Source: Reticulascus tulasneorum (Eukaryota > Ascomycota > Sordariomycetes > Glomerellales > Reticulascaceae). From it: a DNA stretch of 64,000 nucleotides. Shown here in pieces: positions 53,033-64,000 of the stretch. Under the pieces are notes generated by a model. The model had not been told where the DNA came from and searched no databases. It saw nothing but the letters and a program-made list of their open reading frames with translations. The translations under genes were made by a program, and so were the position numbers. The DNA lies in assembly GCA_001557505.1 (NCBI GenBank), contig LSAX01000006.1, positions 806,001 through 870,000 on the forward strand, read 5' to 3'. The number at the start of each line of letters is the position of its first letter. The first letter of the stretch is position 1.

Positions 53033-53803
53033 ATGGCGGTTTCTACCCAAGAATTAGACGGAGTCCATTTTGACATACCGTTTGATTCCGAACGACGACA
53101 GACACAAAATGACGGAGACACAGCTGCCGTGGAACGAAACCGGCACGATTTGGACTCCCACGAGGATCAGCGACGACTTTCAGTGATCAAGGCATACGAG
53201 TTCCTGGAGCATTTTGTGCAGACTAGATGGGAGGAGAACCTGACGTACGTCAAGATCCATTGCGATTTGACGCTGGATGAAGTCATGGCTTTGGGTCGGC
53301 TGGATCAGCCGGACGGCGTCCGCGAGTGTCGGAAGCTTCTCAGCGCCCCTGTGATTCACGACGAGATGGGCTACACACTCTGGAGAGAGCTGGCAAAGAG
53401 GGCCGAAGAGGCCGAAGAACAACTCCGTTCCAAAAACATACGGCAGCCGTCGGTGGATGTAACGGGCGCGCTGCATCAAAGTTTAGACAATACGCATCTG
53501 GATGACGAGCCAGTATCGCCCAGAGACATCAGAGCTGGAAGGAGACTATCGCCGAGGGCAAAGGGGAAGACGTCAGTGGCAGCAGAGGAGTCCAAAGTGG
53601 TTTGCAACAGTTGTGGGAGCAAGGCCGCACCAAGCGAAAGAGTCGGCAGCATGTCTTCAGTGATCGAAGAGGTTAGCGATGAGGAGGAGATGTCAAAGCG
53701 GCCAATCTTGACCCGAAAATTATCTTTGAAGGGTGTCAAAGGCGCGGTGTCCGCATTTGGAGAGAGCCTATCACATGGATACGGAGGACGAACACGCAAT
53801 TAA
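53033..53803 (+). CDS. Hypothetical protein with possible zinc knuckle
   Basis: A single exon of 256 residues without membrane segments. The first half is charged and partly helical (LSVIKAYEFLEHFVQTRWEE, then a REL-rich helix). The second half is low-complexity and includes a lone VCNSCGSK pair and an acidic EEVSDEEE stretch, ending in a Lys-rich KLSLKGVKGA segment. I do not recognise a named family; the composition suggests a regulatory or scaffolding protein. The coding call rests on length and on a sensible ATG directly after an untranslated leader. Confidence 0.6.
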   Translation: MAVSTQELDGVHFDIPFDSERRQTQNDGDTAAVERNRHDLDSHEDQRRLSVIKAYEFLEHFVQTRWEENLTYVKIHCDLTLDEVMALGRLDQPDGVRECRKLLSAPVIHDEMGYTLWRELAKRAEEAEEQLRSKNIRQPSVDVTGALHQSLDNTHLDDEPVSPRDIRAGRRLSPRAKGKTSVAAEESKVVCNSCGSKAAPSERVGSMSSVIEEVSDEEEMSKRPILTRKLSLKGVKGAVSAFGESLSHGYGGRTRN

Positions 53804-55188
53804 ATCCACGAAATTTTAATAGTATAGAATCATGATTGTTTTTGCCATTTGATGTTGGATTTCGAGGAACACGGGCTTTGGTGGTGAGGGGGTGTGATGG
53901 TTTGGTGGTCCAGTGGGTTGGCAAAGTGAAAAGCCGCCGGCAAATCCCGAAGCTGGTTAGTCATCTTACTTCCCCCCACGACTGTCATGGCGGGAATTTG
54001 GTAGTTATCGTCGTTGATCAGCTCGCTCATGTTGCGAATCTTGTCTCCTGCATCCTCATGTGGGCTATCGAGCGAATAGCCATGCCGGCCTTTGGGCGCT
54101 TTGCCACATAGGAACTGGCGTGTTGCAAGCTTTCCAAGTGTCAAAGCCGTCCTGCGACTCAGCCAATGGCCACACCTGCCCCTTTTTCACTTCCTGCAGG
54201 CTCCCGTCTGGTGGCGTCCCCCTTAAGGCCTGGGTCATTTCACCTAGCTTTTGGCATCCGACCGCCAACCCACCATCGTTCCCCGGCGTCGTTTAGCTTC
54301 TGCCAGTGACATTGGCAAATCTCCTGCTCTGAACGCGATCGAGTGACGACGGCGGGCCGCCAAATGGGGATGACGGGGTTTTCTCGTCGCTTGACGATGA
54401 ATGGGATGAGATGATACCACGCAGGATATCCCGGACAGGCCAAGCGGCTCGCTTTGCAAGGGGGCTTCATTAAGCGGGTACAGTATCCTCGCTAATCTTT
54501 CGTAGCAAGAAGGTAGGGCTGCATGTTTTTATTGCACTCATATCAAGTGATATTTTTAACTACGCCATCGGCTCAAATGCATCAGGCAGGATGGATGGCA
54601 GCGAGGAACCTGGAAGTACCAGTATCTGGCACCTGAATGTGCTCGTAGCCGTATCGGCGTTCGCACTGGTTTCCCGGCTGCATCAGTTTCCCGTACCACA
54701 AACCCATTTATCTCAACGGTTGGATTAAGCTTGCCAATCGCAAGGTGATTTCAGCGAAGCTGAACCGGGCGAACTTTGTGTCTAGCTTACTGCCTCGGGT
54801 GGCCCTTGACCACGCTTGACGTTGCTAGGTCTGGTCTGATTGGGGCCGTTTTCAGCTGGCAGGGATTGCTCGATACTAGAACAGGGGGGTCTTCCTAGGT
54901 TTTGGGGATCGTCTACCACCTCCTTCTTCACTCGCGATGGGCAAAACATGCGGCTAAGGGGAAAGCGGGATTGGTGGCTTGCCCTCTGTTATGTGAATTG
55001 ATCGCAGCAGCCATGCCCCCCGCCCGCCACTTGGTGATATTTTCCTCCAGGCAGAGGTAGGTGACAACTCTTTCCTTCTACCTTTCCCGGAATTTGGCTT
55101 GAGACCTGTCGTACTGCTCCCGTTGACGGCCCGACTTTTTTCGACTTACATCGACTCTCTTTCCTTTGGGTGTCATTCAAAGTTTGAG
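53804..55188. other. Intergenic, 1.4 kb, no gene seen
   Basis: Only overlapping short frames. The right end is the promoter of the surface protein. Confidence 0.45.
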
Positions 55189-57391
55189 ATGCGGCGAATA
55201 CTTCTTAAGCCCCTCCTGGGACTGTTCCTCAGCGACGCGCTCGTTGCTGCCGTTGACCTGGTTTACGTGACCGATCTTGCCATATACACCCTTCTCGTGA
55301 GTTTAGTCCATTGAAAGGAGTGACTCGGAGTCTATATCGGCGATGAGAATGCGACATGGCTGACTGTCCTAGGCTCCATGTGCCCAGTATGCTCTGTCCT
55401 CCAATATCCAAGGACAAACTGCCTCTGCCTGTGGTGAAGCAGTGTCCGACCTCCAGTCCTGCGTCTGCACGAAGAACAATAACTTTGCGGCGATTTCGAC
55501 TGCCATCTCGAGTTCAGTGAGCTGGAGCTGCGGCTCAACGGCATCGGAGGACCAAACGAGCGCTCAGATCGTGTATAGCCAGTATTGCAATCCCGACAAA
55601 ACCTTCACATTCGCGACCCCGACTGCCAATATCGTCACCGAATATGTCACCGATGTCCCCGCCTTCTCTAACATGGCGCCATGCGCTCAATCCGGCGTGT
55701 CTTGGGCAGTCTCGTAAGTCGCTTGGCTCAAGCTCCATCTCAATCCATCCACCCATACTAACACTTCGCAGGAGCATGGTAAGATCCAATAACCACCACA
55801 GATATGTCGTTTTGTGTGGGATTAACATTGCAAGCTAGAGCTCGCTCTGCCCGGAGCCTGCGAGTCTTATGGCGCCATGTATTTGCGGAAAGAATCAAAA
55901 CTCTCTCAGAGTTAGCCAGGTCATCAACACGTCCGTCAAATATTCATGCTCGAACAGCGAAGATATCACGTCCGCTCAACGGTTCTTCTCGGCATACTGC
56001 GATATGAACGCCGGCACCACGTCCTTCCCACAGCCCTCTCCGCCACCTGGCGACAGTATGTCCAGTCACGAACACTCTGGTGGGTCGCATGGCTAACTTG
56101 ATGAACAGTGTCGTACTACATTACCGCGCTTACAGAGTACAGCGCTCTCGCACCATGTGCCCAGTCTGGTCTGGCATATGCCTTCAGCTCAGTAAGCGAA
56201 GCCCAAGAAGGAGTGAATTCAACAGGACCAAGTTCGCTCGCTAACCTGCTTGCTAGCAAACGGCGTATTTGTGTCCCGATGGGCCACAAGCTTTGGCATC
56301 ATGCGTCTGTATCAAGGATGGAATGTATCCCATTGTATCGAGCACCTTGACCTCCGACGTTAAGTACTATTGCTCGTCAACCGCGAGTGAGGATGTCTCG
56401 TCCGCTCTTGCTGTAATGGACTACTATTGTAGCGCTGCAAGGAATGAGGTGGTTGCAACAGTTGCTGAATCAAGTAAGTCTACGGAAATGCCGGATATGG
56501 AGACTCCGTACTAATTACGGCGTCGCAGTTGCGCAATCATATCCTGCTCCGACCACTGGTTCCGGTACACAGACAACAAATCCGAAGTCAACATCTTCTG
56601 CTGGAGGAGGAGGAGGGGGCGGAGGGGGTTCAAATGGAGGCAGCGATAGCGACAACGCGAAATCGGGTCGAGTAAGCGTTCCCGTAATAGCAGCCTGTGT
56701 CGCGGGTGTCGCCGGGGGTCTTATAATTGTCGCAATCGCTGGCTTCTTCTTGTACAAGCGCAAGAAGAATCGAGCAAACACTGCGTCTGAGCAACTGCCT
56801 TCCTCGGATGGACCTGGAGATATCTCGGGCAAACCAGAACTCGCGGGCACGATGCTTTCTCCTCTGCCACCCAGCAGTCCCCATCCGAGCATGGCCAAGA
56901 ACGGGTCCCCACGAACCGACAACGTCTCCCCCGTATCTGCATATGGGAAAACAAATCATTCTGCATTCACACCGCCGCCGATGCCATCCGAGTTGCACAA
57001 TCATTCCCCGATGCCTTCTGAGCTGCACAACAATCCGCCGATGCCATCCGAATTGCACAGCCAATCGCCAATGCCGCCAGAGCTGCAGGGTGGACAAGGA
57101 TATGGCATGTATCACGGTCAACAAATGCCCCCGGAGTTACAAGCTCAGCAACACTACCAGCGATATGGACAGCCTATGCCATCTGAGATGCAGGGTAGTC
57201 AGTATCCTAGACCGCCGGGGCAGCCCTTACCCGCTGAGGCCTATGGTCAACCGATATACCAGATGCCTGCCCATCCTCAACAGCAGGTATATGAAGCGTA
57301 TGGGCACCCAAGGGCGGAATTGCAAGGGGGATGGCAGCCAAATCAAGCGCAAGGATATCAGGAGCTTGACTCGAATGGTCATCGGCGGTAG
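55189..57391 (+). CDS. Cysteine-rich single-pass surface protein with repeat tail
   Basis: Seven exons (55189-55296, 55373-55713, 55772-55778, 55839-56055, 56109-56191, 56257-56473, 56529-57391) give 611 residues. A signal peptide is likely at residues 1-20. The outer part has repeated Cys modules of the pattern APCAQ...C.C...YC, for example MAPCAQSGVSWAVSS and LAPCAQSGLAYAFSS, with spacing recalling CFEM-like domains. A Gly/Ser/Thr-rich linker leads to a membrane helix, VPVIAACVAGVAGG, followed by YKRKK. The cytosolic tail (~residues 510-570) holds 10-residue repeats, PMPSELHNxx. The layout suggests a wall- or surface-located sensor, adhesin or scaffold. Exon 3 is a 7-nt microexon, inferred from frame and from the parallel second module. 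Confidence 0.7.
56985..57105 (+). repeat. 30-bp coding tandem repeat (PMPSELHNxx)
   Basis: Units of ten codons beginning at about 56985 read PMPSELHNHS, PMPSELHNNP, PMPSELHSQS and PMPPELQGGQ. Looser relatives (MPPELQAQQ, MPSEMQGS) continue to about 57195. Third-codon-position changes between units show the repeat is maintained at the protein level. Confidence 0.85.
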
Positions 57392-58255
57392 TAGCTATTG
57401 AAGCGCCGGTTATTGGCAGGTAGAGCCAGAGGAGATTTGGCTCGCTAATGTAGGTTGCCTTTGCTATATGGTTGAAGATGGTGTTTGAAGGTAATCGGGC
57501 GAGGTTATGCATTTTGTCTGAATTGGGGTTCATTCATGGTTAAGAAGCGTGGAGTTGGAAGCCTCCTCATGTTATATTAAACTATATGTTATGTAAATGC
57601 TAAATGATAGACTTGGGACTCAAAGCGACGCATAACTAGTCAGAATGTAGGAAGATCTTGAGGTTCGAGCCCATGATAAACTGATCGACTTCGCACTTTC
57701 TACAGATGTACGTACAGTGCGTATCTCCGCATTTGTTCTCTGTCTGGATGCCCCACTTTGTCGAAATAGGGAAGGCTGGGTCTCGCAAAGATCGTGACTC
57801 AGCCGGATGAATCTCGGCAGAATAGCTCATTGTTCTCCCTTTCCACTGATTGGCCTAGAATTTCTTTGTTGGCCCATCAATAGCAGCGCTGGAGCAGCCT
57901 TGCTCTTGGTCGGTCGCTTAGCTCCGAAAACAGTGAGGCATCGCGCATTCCAAAACCACTGGGTAAAGATTTCTTTCAGCACCACCCAACCCTCCTTTCC
58001 CAAGTCGCCTTCAATTCGTTTTCGACGAAGGCATTGCGCATCGATTTTCGACGACAGAGGGACCATTTTATTTTGTCCTGCTGTGATTCTCACACTCCTT
58101 TGACCTTTCCCTTCGCAGGTGGGGTCTGCGAGAGCAGCTCGACGCGACAACAAACGAGCAACCTCGACCAAACCTTCCCGACCTGACAGCCCCTCATCAG
58201 TCACCAGCCTTCTTGTCCCTCATGTTGAACATCGAGAAGTAGAGGATTCTTCACC
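57392..58255. other. Intergenic, nucleoporin promoter
   Basis: 3' flank of the surface-protein gene, then a pyrimidine-rich leader before the nucleoporin start. No other gene. Confidence 0.5.
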
Positions 58256-61200
58256 ATGGCAGCTGCGGAAGTGGACGTGGGATACGTCGCTGGCCATCTG
58301 GGCTTGTCCGAAACCGTCGTGTCGACTGTGACGACCGAACCCACACCGGAGCTTGTCGCGCAAATTCTTCAGGCTGTCATCGCGAAGGCTCAAGAGTTTG
58401 ATGAGCTCTATGCTGCAAAATTGCAGGTCGACATCGAGCTCGAAAGCGCCCATCACAGCGCGGAGACAAGATGTCAATCTTTCAAGGCGACAGCGGATAA
58501 AGCGTTGAAGGAAGTAGAGGAAGTCCGCCAGAAGCTGAAGGAAGAAGGTATACACCATACATTGCTCACATATTTGTCCCATCCATAGGAAAACGTCCTC
58601 TAACCACCTCCATAGAAACCACAAGGCAGACGGTCGAGAACGAGCTCCAGTCCTTGAAGTCGAGAGGATCTGATCATGACTCCGAGATCAGCACTCTCCG
58701 AGACCGAGTGGAATCGCTCCAAGCATCAAACCGAGCAAACATGGCTCTGCTGGAGTCACGAAATACCCGCGACGCAGAACTCTCCGAGGAGCTTGCAAAA
58801 CAACACCAGAAAAATGTCCAGCTCAACAAAGAGATCGCCTCACTCCAGCAATCCATACAAACAGCCCAGTCCGCAGCCAGCAGTGCCAAATATCGAGAAG
58901 AATCATTACAACAACAACTGGACCTGGCTCGGAGAAACAGCGAGTGGTTTGAGAATGAGCTCAAGACGAAGAGTGACGAAGCTTTGAAGTACCGAAAGGA
59001 GAAAGGGGCGCGCATCGCCGAACTCCAACGCCAAAATGACGAAGCGAAGTCGGATGTCGAAGCACTCCGGCGGACGGAGAAGCAGCTTAGAGATCGACTC
59101 GAGGTCGCACAAGCGAAGGCTGACGAAGCCCTCACCAAGGTTCAACAGCAACAAGAGTACTTTGCTCGTAGCGAAGAGAGCTATAAGCTGGAGCTCGAAA
59201 GCAGACAGCGACTTGTGGAGATGAAGGACCAGTCGGTAGAAAGGGAGAAAGAGCGCGTCAAGACGATGGAGGCCGAACGGACAACCTACAGAACCAACCA
59301 TGCGAACGAGATGCGCTCCGTCCAGCTCGAGCTTGAGCGGGAAAAACAAAATGGTCAGGATCTGGAGGAAAGAATCCAGCAACTGGAGGGCGAAGTCGAC
59401 GAGCTTCACGCCAGAATGGAGCATGGCGCCGCCCCACCAGGCTCAGCACCACAGACGCCCCGTGGTCTCAATGGCTCATTCCTTGGTCGAGCAGGCTCAC
59501 CTTTCGCGACTCCAGGCTCAATACGCAGCAAATCAGCCATTACTGCCACACAAGCAATCGACGAACTCTACAAAGTGAAAGGACAGTTGTCCGGGGAGAA
59601 GCGCCGCAATCAGCAGCTATCTGAGGAGTTGGACAACATGATGTCTATCTTGGAAGCCAAGACTCCTGAGCTTAACGAACTTCAAGCAGAGGCTGACAGC
59701 CTTCGGACTGAGATCTCGAAGATGTCTCAGATGTCGCAGCAAAGCTTCGAAGAGCGGGACGCAGCTAAGAAGTTGGCAAGGAAGGCTGAGAGCGCCCTCT
59801 CCACTGCCCAGGCTGAATCCAGGATACTCCGAACCCAACTTCGGGACCTTAGCACCCAGATCCAGATGCTGGTGTTCAACATGCACGCTCGCGAGAAGGG
59901 ATTGGACGAGTTGACGCGGGAAGAAACTATTCGACTTGAGCAGCTATCGAGAGGAGAGATCACCGAGAACGCTCTTGTTGATATGTCCGACACCCACCAA
60001 TTCATTACTCAGAAGTTTGTTGTTTTCAAGGATATCCAGGAGCTTCAGTCGAAGAACCAAGAGCTCCTCCGCGTGACGAGAGAGTTGGCCGAGCAGATGG
60101 AAAGTGATGAGGCTGTGGCTGCCAAGTACCAGGCTCTTGAAGATCACAACGCGGTCGAGAGACTTCGCCAGGAACTCACCAATATGAATGACGAAGCCAG
60201 ATCTCTGAAGACGACGATGGAGAGTTACAAAGCGGAGCGAGACATGTTCCGCCGACTACTGCAGCAAAAAGCTTCAGCGGGAGAACTTGCCTCGATTTTA
60301 GGCAGTTCTGTGGACGACAGCCAACGCCCGCCTCTCGCTAGCATTGAGACCGAGCAGGACAACGGTGTAACAAGCCCCGCGTACCGGACTCTGCAGACAG
60401 AGTACGATGACTATCGAAACGATCAAGAAGGAGTACGGCAGTCAATGCGAGATCAGATTGATCAAATCTCGACTGAAAGGAACAATCTACATGGCGAAGT
60501 AGCAAGGATAACCAGCCAACTGACGCTGGCATCTGAGCGGTACGAAATGCTTCATTCGAATTATGTAGCTTTGCAGACCGAAAATAAGGAGCTGCAGAGA
60601 CGAAGTCAAACGCTCTCCGAGACTGCTGCCAAGCAAGATATCCGGACGCAACAAGTTGCAGAGGAACTGATCGAGGCCCGCGGGCTTTTGGAGAGTATGA
60701 GAAACGAAGCGGCAAATCTGAAGGCGGAGAAGAAGTTGTGGAAAGACATTCAGGATCGCCTCAGTCAAGACAATGAGAGTCTCATGCAAGAAAAGTCTCG
60801 ACTCAACAACCTTGTTGCTACCCAGCAGTCAATGCAAAACGAACGTGATATCTCAGAGTCAGAATCCCGGAGAAAATCACAAGCCAAGATCGAGAGCCTA
60901 GAGACAGAGCTCGCGTCCACAAAGCGCAAGCTGTCCGATGAGATTGACGAGGGAAAGAAGCTCCAGCTCCGAAAGGAATTCGACGCACGAGAGTCGCAGA
61001 AGCGAATTGACGAACTCTCGTCAAGCTTGAGCCAGATTCGTGAGGAGCACGTCAGTGTTAAAACCAGCCGTGACCATTTGCAGGCGCGCGTCGATGAACT
61101 CACAGTCGAGCTGCGCAATGCCGAGGAGCGGTTTGGTAGATTGCAGCCCCGACCAACCCCACGCCCAGGCAGTATGGCCGCACCGCCTTCTCAAGCCCAA

Positions 61201-64000
61201 GAAGAAGCTGAAGCAGAGATGCGGGAACTGATCAATGAAGTGTCAGACGTTAAACGGGATCTAGAAATGGCCAAGGCACAGCTTGAAAATGCGAAGGAGC
61301 AAGCTGAGCAGTATCGACAGCTGAGCCAGCAAAACGAGGAAGCGCTTACTGAGTTTACTTCGTCTCAAGAACAATACCGAGAGGAGATGGACGCCATCAT
61401 CCACAGCAAGGATTCCAAGATCAAGGAACTCGAGCAACGGGTAGAAGACCTTTCGACTGAGTTGGCAAGCTCGAATACAGAGCTCTCCGCCCTGCGCGAT
61501 TCACAGGGCGAGGTGCTTCGACGATTTGAGGAAGAGAAGAACATCCTGGACGAGGAAGTCAAACGACTAAAGGATGAATCAGAAAGATACTCCGAAGCCT
61601 CAAAATTCCATCAGCAAGACCTGCGCGCTCAAGCGGAAATCACGGCTAAGGCACAACAAGATTATGAGCACGAATTAGTCAAGCATGCTGAAGCTGCCAA
61701 GTTGGTTCAGAGCCTCCGCATCGAATACAACCAGCTAAAGAGTCAATCTGCAGCTCTGAGGGCCGATGCAGAATCTGCCAAAGTTGCTTTGGCGCAGAGC
61801 GAGACCTCATGGGAGGAGAGACGACTGCAGCTTGAGCAAGAGATTTCAGAGTTGAAGACGAGATACAACGACGTAAACGCCCAGAACAAGCTCTTGCACC
61901 AACAACTTGAGGGCATTACTGGCCAGTTCTCAGCCTTGAAACAAGGCCGAAATTCTCTGACCGATGAGAGTAACGGAACCAACGGCAGCGGTACTGATAC
62001 TGCCGCGGAGGGCCTGCGCGAGCTCAACAACTACCTAAGACGTGAGAAGGAAATCCTTGAAGTTCAATATGATCTTAAGGTTCAAGAATCCAAGCGCTTG
62101 CAGCAGCAATTAGAGTACTCTCAGTCGCAGCTCGATGAGGCACGCCTCAGGCTAGACCAGGAAAGAAGATCGCAGGCTGAAAGCGGTCAGGCCTCCATCG
62201 CTCACAAAGACTTGATGGACAAGCTCAACGAATTAAATCTGTATCGGGAAGCCAGTGCCACACTGCGGAACGAGCTAGCTCAAGCCAAGTCGCAACTTGC
62301 CGAGAAGAACGCAAAGATTGACGAGCTGGAAGGCAAGGTCCAGCCACTTGAGGCCAAGATCGAGGAGTTGCAGACGCAGCAGGGCTTCTTGCAGGAAGAG
62401 CTAAAGCAAATCCAAGAAGACCGTGATAGGTGGCAGAAGCGAACAGAGGGTATACTTACTAAGTATGGCCGTGTCGATCCCGCCGAAATGGAGCAGCTCA
62501 AGCAAACCATCGAAAGCCTTGAGAAGGAACGCGACGCGCTCAAGCAATCTGAGGAGCCACTCAAAGCGAAGGTAGAGGAAGTCCAACAAGCCCTGGAGAC
62601 CGAGCGGGCGAACTGGGTAGCGACACGGCAAAAGATCGAGATCCAGTTCAAGGAGCGGTCAAGGAAGATCACTGGCGACCGCAACGATGCCCTTACGCAG
62701 AAGAATCAGCTGCAAGAGCAGCTCGATGCCTCAAAGACGCAGCTTGAGGCTACGCATCAAGAGTTGGAAAGTACCAAACAGCAGAGCTCCATCATGGAAC
62801 AACAAGTTCAGAGCTTCCAGCAGCAAGTGGAGAGGTTGAGGCAGGAGGCTCAGGTGAACCAGGCCGGCAATCAGCCAGCAACGGATACATCCGCCTCTGT
62901 TTCTACGGAAGTTGCGACACTTTTGGAACAACAGCTGACGGCGATTCGACAACAGCTCGATGCTATTACAGTCGAGAAGACGGCTGCCGAGCGAGAATTG
63001 GAGAGTCTAAGGTCTCAACTTCAAACTGTGGTCTCAGAAAGAGATCACGCTCTACAAAACGCCCAGCAAGCTCTTCGACCCGAAAGTACAGAGCCCGGCG
63101 AAGTCACAATGCAAAACGGCTCTGGCGGACTTTCTGACGCAGATCGCAAACTCCTCGAGGAGAAGATCGCGGCTGCTGAAGCCAAGGCTGTCGAAGCCGA
63201 GAGGAAAGCTCAGGAGGTTGAAGCCACAATTAACCAAACGATCAAAGAACGGTCCGATAAGATGAGGAATGCTCTTAATGAGAAGCTAAAAGACAGCCGG
63301 GCAAAGATTGAGTCTGACCTCAAGACAAAATTGGAGGACGAGTTCAAGACGAGACTTGAGCAAGCGCGAGTCATTTGGAATGTCGAGAACCCACCAGCAC
63401 CGGCAGCTCAATCCACCGTCCAACCAGCCCAACCCCCTGCCACACCTGTGAAGCAGCAGGATGCCGAGCAGCCGCCTGGCACGCCTACATCGACCACGCC
63501 GGCAGACTTGTCTCAACTCCCTGATAACGAGGTTCGCAAACTCTTGGCCACAAACCCGACTGTGCGGAACATTATGACTTCCAATCTGAAGAAGAGAGTG
63601 GAAACGGAACTTGCCAAAGCTAAGGCGGAACTGGAGCAGAGCCAAAAGACCGAAAACGAGCAGAGGGTTGCGGTTGCCCGAGAAGAGGGGCAAATGCTTG
63701 CCCAACAAAAATCTAAGCTCATGTTGAATATGGCTGAGAACAAGTTCCGAGCGGCTAATGCCAAGATTGAGGTCGTAGCTGCTGCTGCGACTGAAACTCC
63801 AGAACGGCCAGTTGGGGAAGTATGGGAGGTGGCGAAGAATGCCAAACCAGCACCGCTACCGCAACAGACTATTGCTCGGCCGGCTCCTAACGCACAGGCA
63901 AACGCCAGTCTTCCTGCCACTGTAACTCCGTCGTCGCCTGCTGTTCCCGCTGTCTCAGCTGCGTCCAAGGCTGGTAAGTCAGCACTAAACCAAAGCATCC
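58256..64000 (+). CDS. MLP1: Mlp1/Tpr-type nuclear basket nucleoporin (5' part)
   Basis: Exon 1 is 58256-58547, exon 2 is 58616-63973, and a GTAAGT donor at 63974 starts a further intron that runs off the window. The visible part is 1883 codons. After a short N-terminal region (MAAAEVDVGYVAGHLGL) the protein is almost unbroken coiled coil, rich in Glu, Lys, Gln and Leu heptads, to about residue 1700. Pro/Thr/Ala-rich stretches (PAPAAQSTVQPAQ, LPQQTIARPAP) follow. A block with NPTVRNIMTSNLKKRV near 63550 resembles the conserved part near the end of fungal Mlp1/Tpr. Such proteins line the nuclear basket and act in mRNA export and anchoring. The C-terminal tail is missing here. Long open frames on the opposite strand are shadows of its codon bias. 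Confidence 0.88.

Noticed and set aside
58674..63998. Many long minus-strand open frames rich in Ser, Leu and Phe
   Set aside because: They are antisense shadows of the coiled-coil nucleoporin's Glu/Lys/Gln-biased codons.

Overview
The window reads as nuclear DNA of a filamentous ascomycete (Pezizomycotina). Genes are split by 44-200 bp GT-AG introns. Zn2Cys6 regulators, a multidomain highly reducing polyketide synthase (HR-PKS), a Clr5-type protein and the conserved fungal genes TRM7, MAK5 and an Mlp1/Tpr nucleoporin are present. Species cannot be fixed from sequence alone. All exon models were drawn by hand from splice signals, reading frame and family motifs.

Left part (about 0.9-31 kb): a polyketide biosynthetic gene cluster. 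In order it holds a Zn2Cys6 regulator, a short-chain dehydrogenase, a DUF3237-type protein, a PaxM-type FAD epoxidase, a 14-TM MFS exporter, an FMO/Baeyer-Villiger-like flavoprotein, a polytopic membrane protein resembling the AscI/AurD-type cyclase/hydrolase group, the 2409-aa HR-PKS, a berberine-bridge-type FAD oxidase, a Gre2-like NAD(P) reductase and an ACS-family transporter. The likely logic, by analogy with aurovertin and citreoviridin, is: the PKS makes a reduced/unsaturated chain, the FAD epoxidase oxidises alkenes, the membrane protein opens or cyclises epoxides, and redox enzymes finish the product. No P450, prenyltransferase, O-methyltransferase or thioesterase was seen. A GC-rich motif, CCGGGCCG, recurs in the intergenic promoters from 3.0 to 30.9 kb and is a candidate site for the cluster regulator. 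It suggests that the core cluster ends near 31 kb.

Middle part (31-47 kb): an FMO, a zinc-type alcohol dehydrogenase, a third MFS exporter and a second Zn2Cys6 regulator may be a cluster extension or a neighbouring set. They are followed by two divergent tandem copies of a ~155-bp element with RNA polymerase III-like boxes, a 1099-aa Clr5-ankyrin protein, and gene-poor DNA with a small membrane-protein candidate.

Right part (47-64 kb): housekeeping synteny, with a GNAT acetyltransferase, TRM7 tRNA methyltransferase, MAK5 DEAD-box helicase, a conserved-type hypothetical protein, a cysteine-rich single-pass surface protein with a 7-nt microexon and a repeat tail, and the first 1883 codons of an Mlp1/Tpr nucleoporin that runs off the end.
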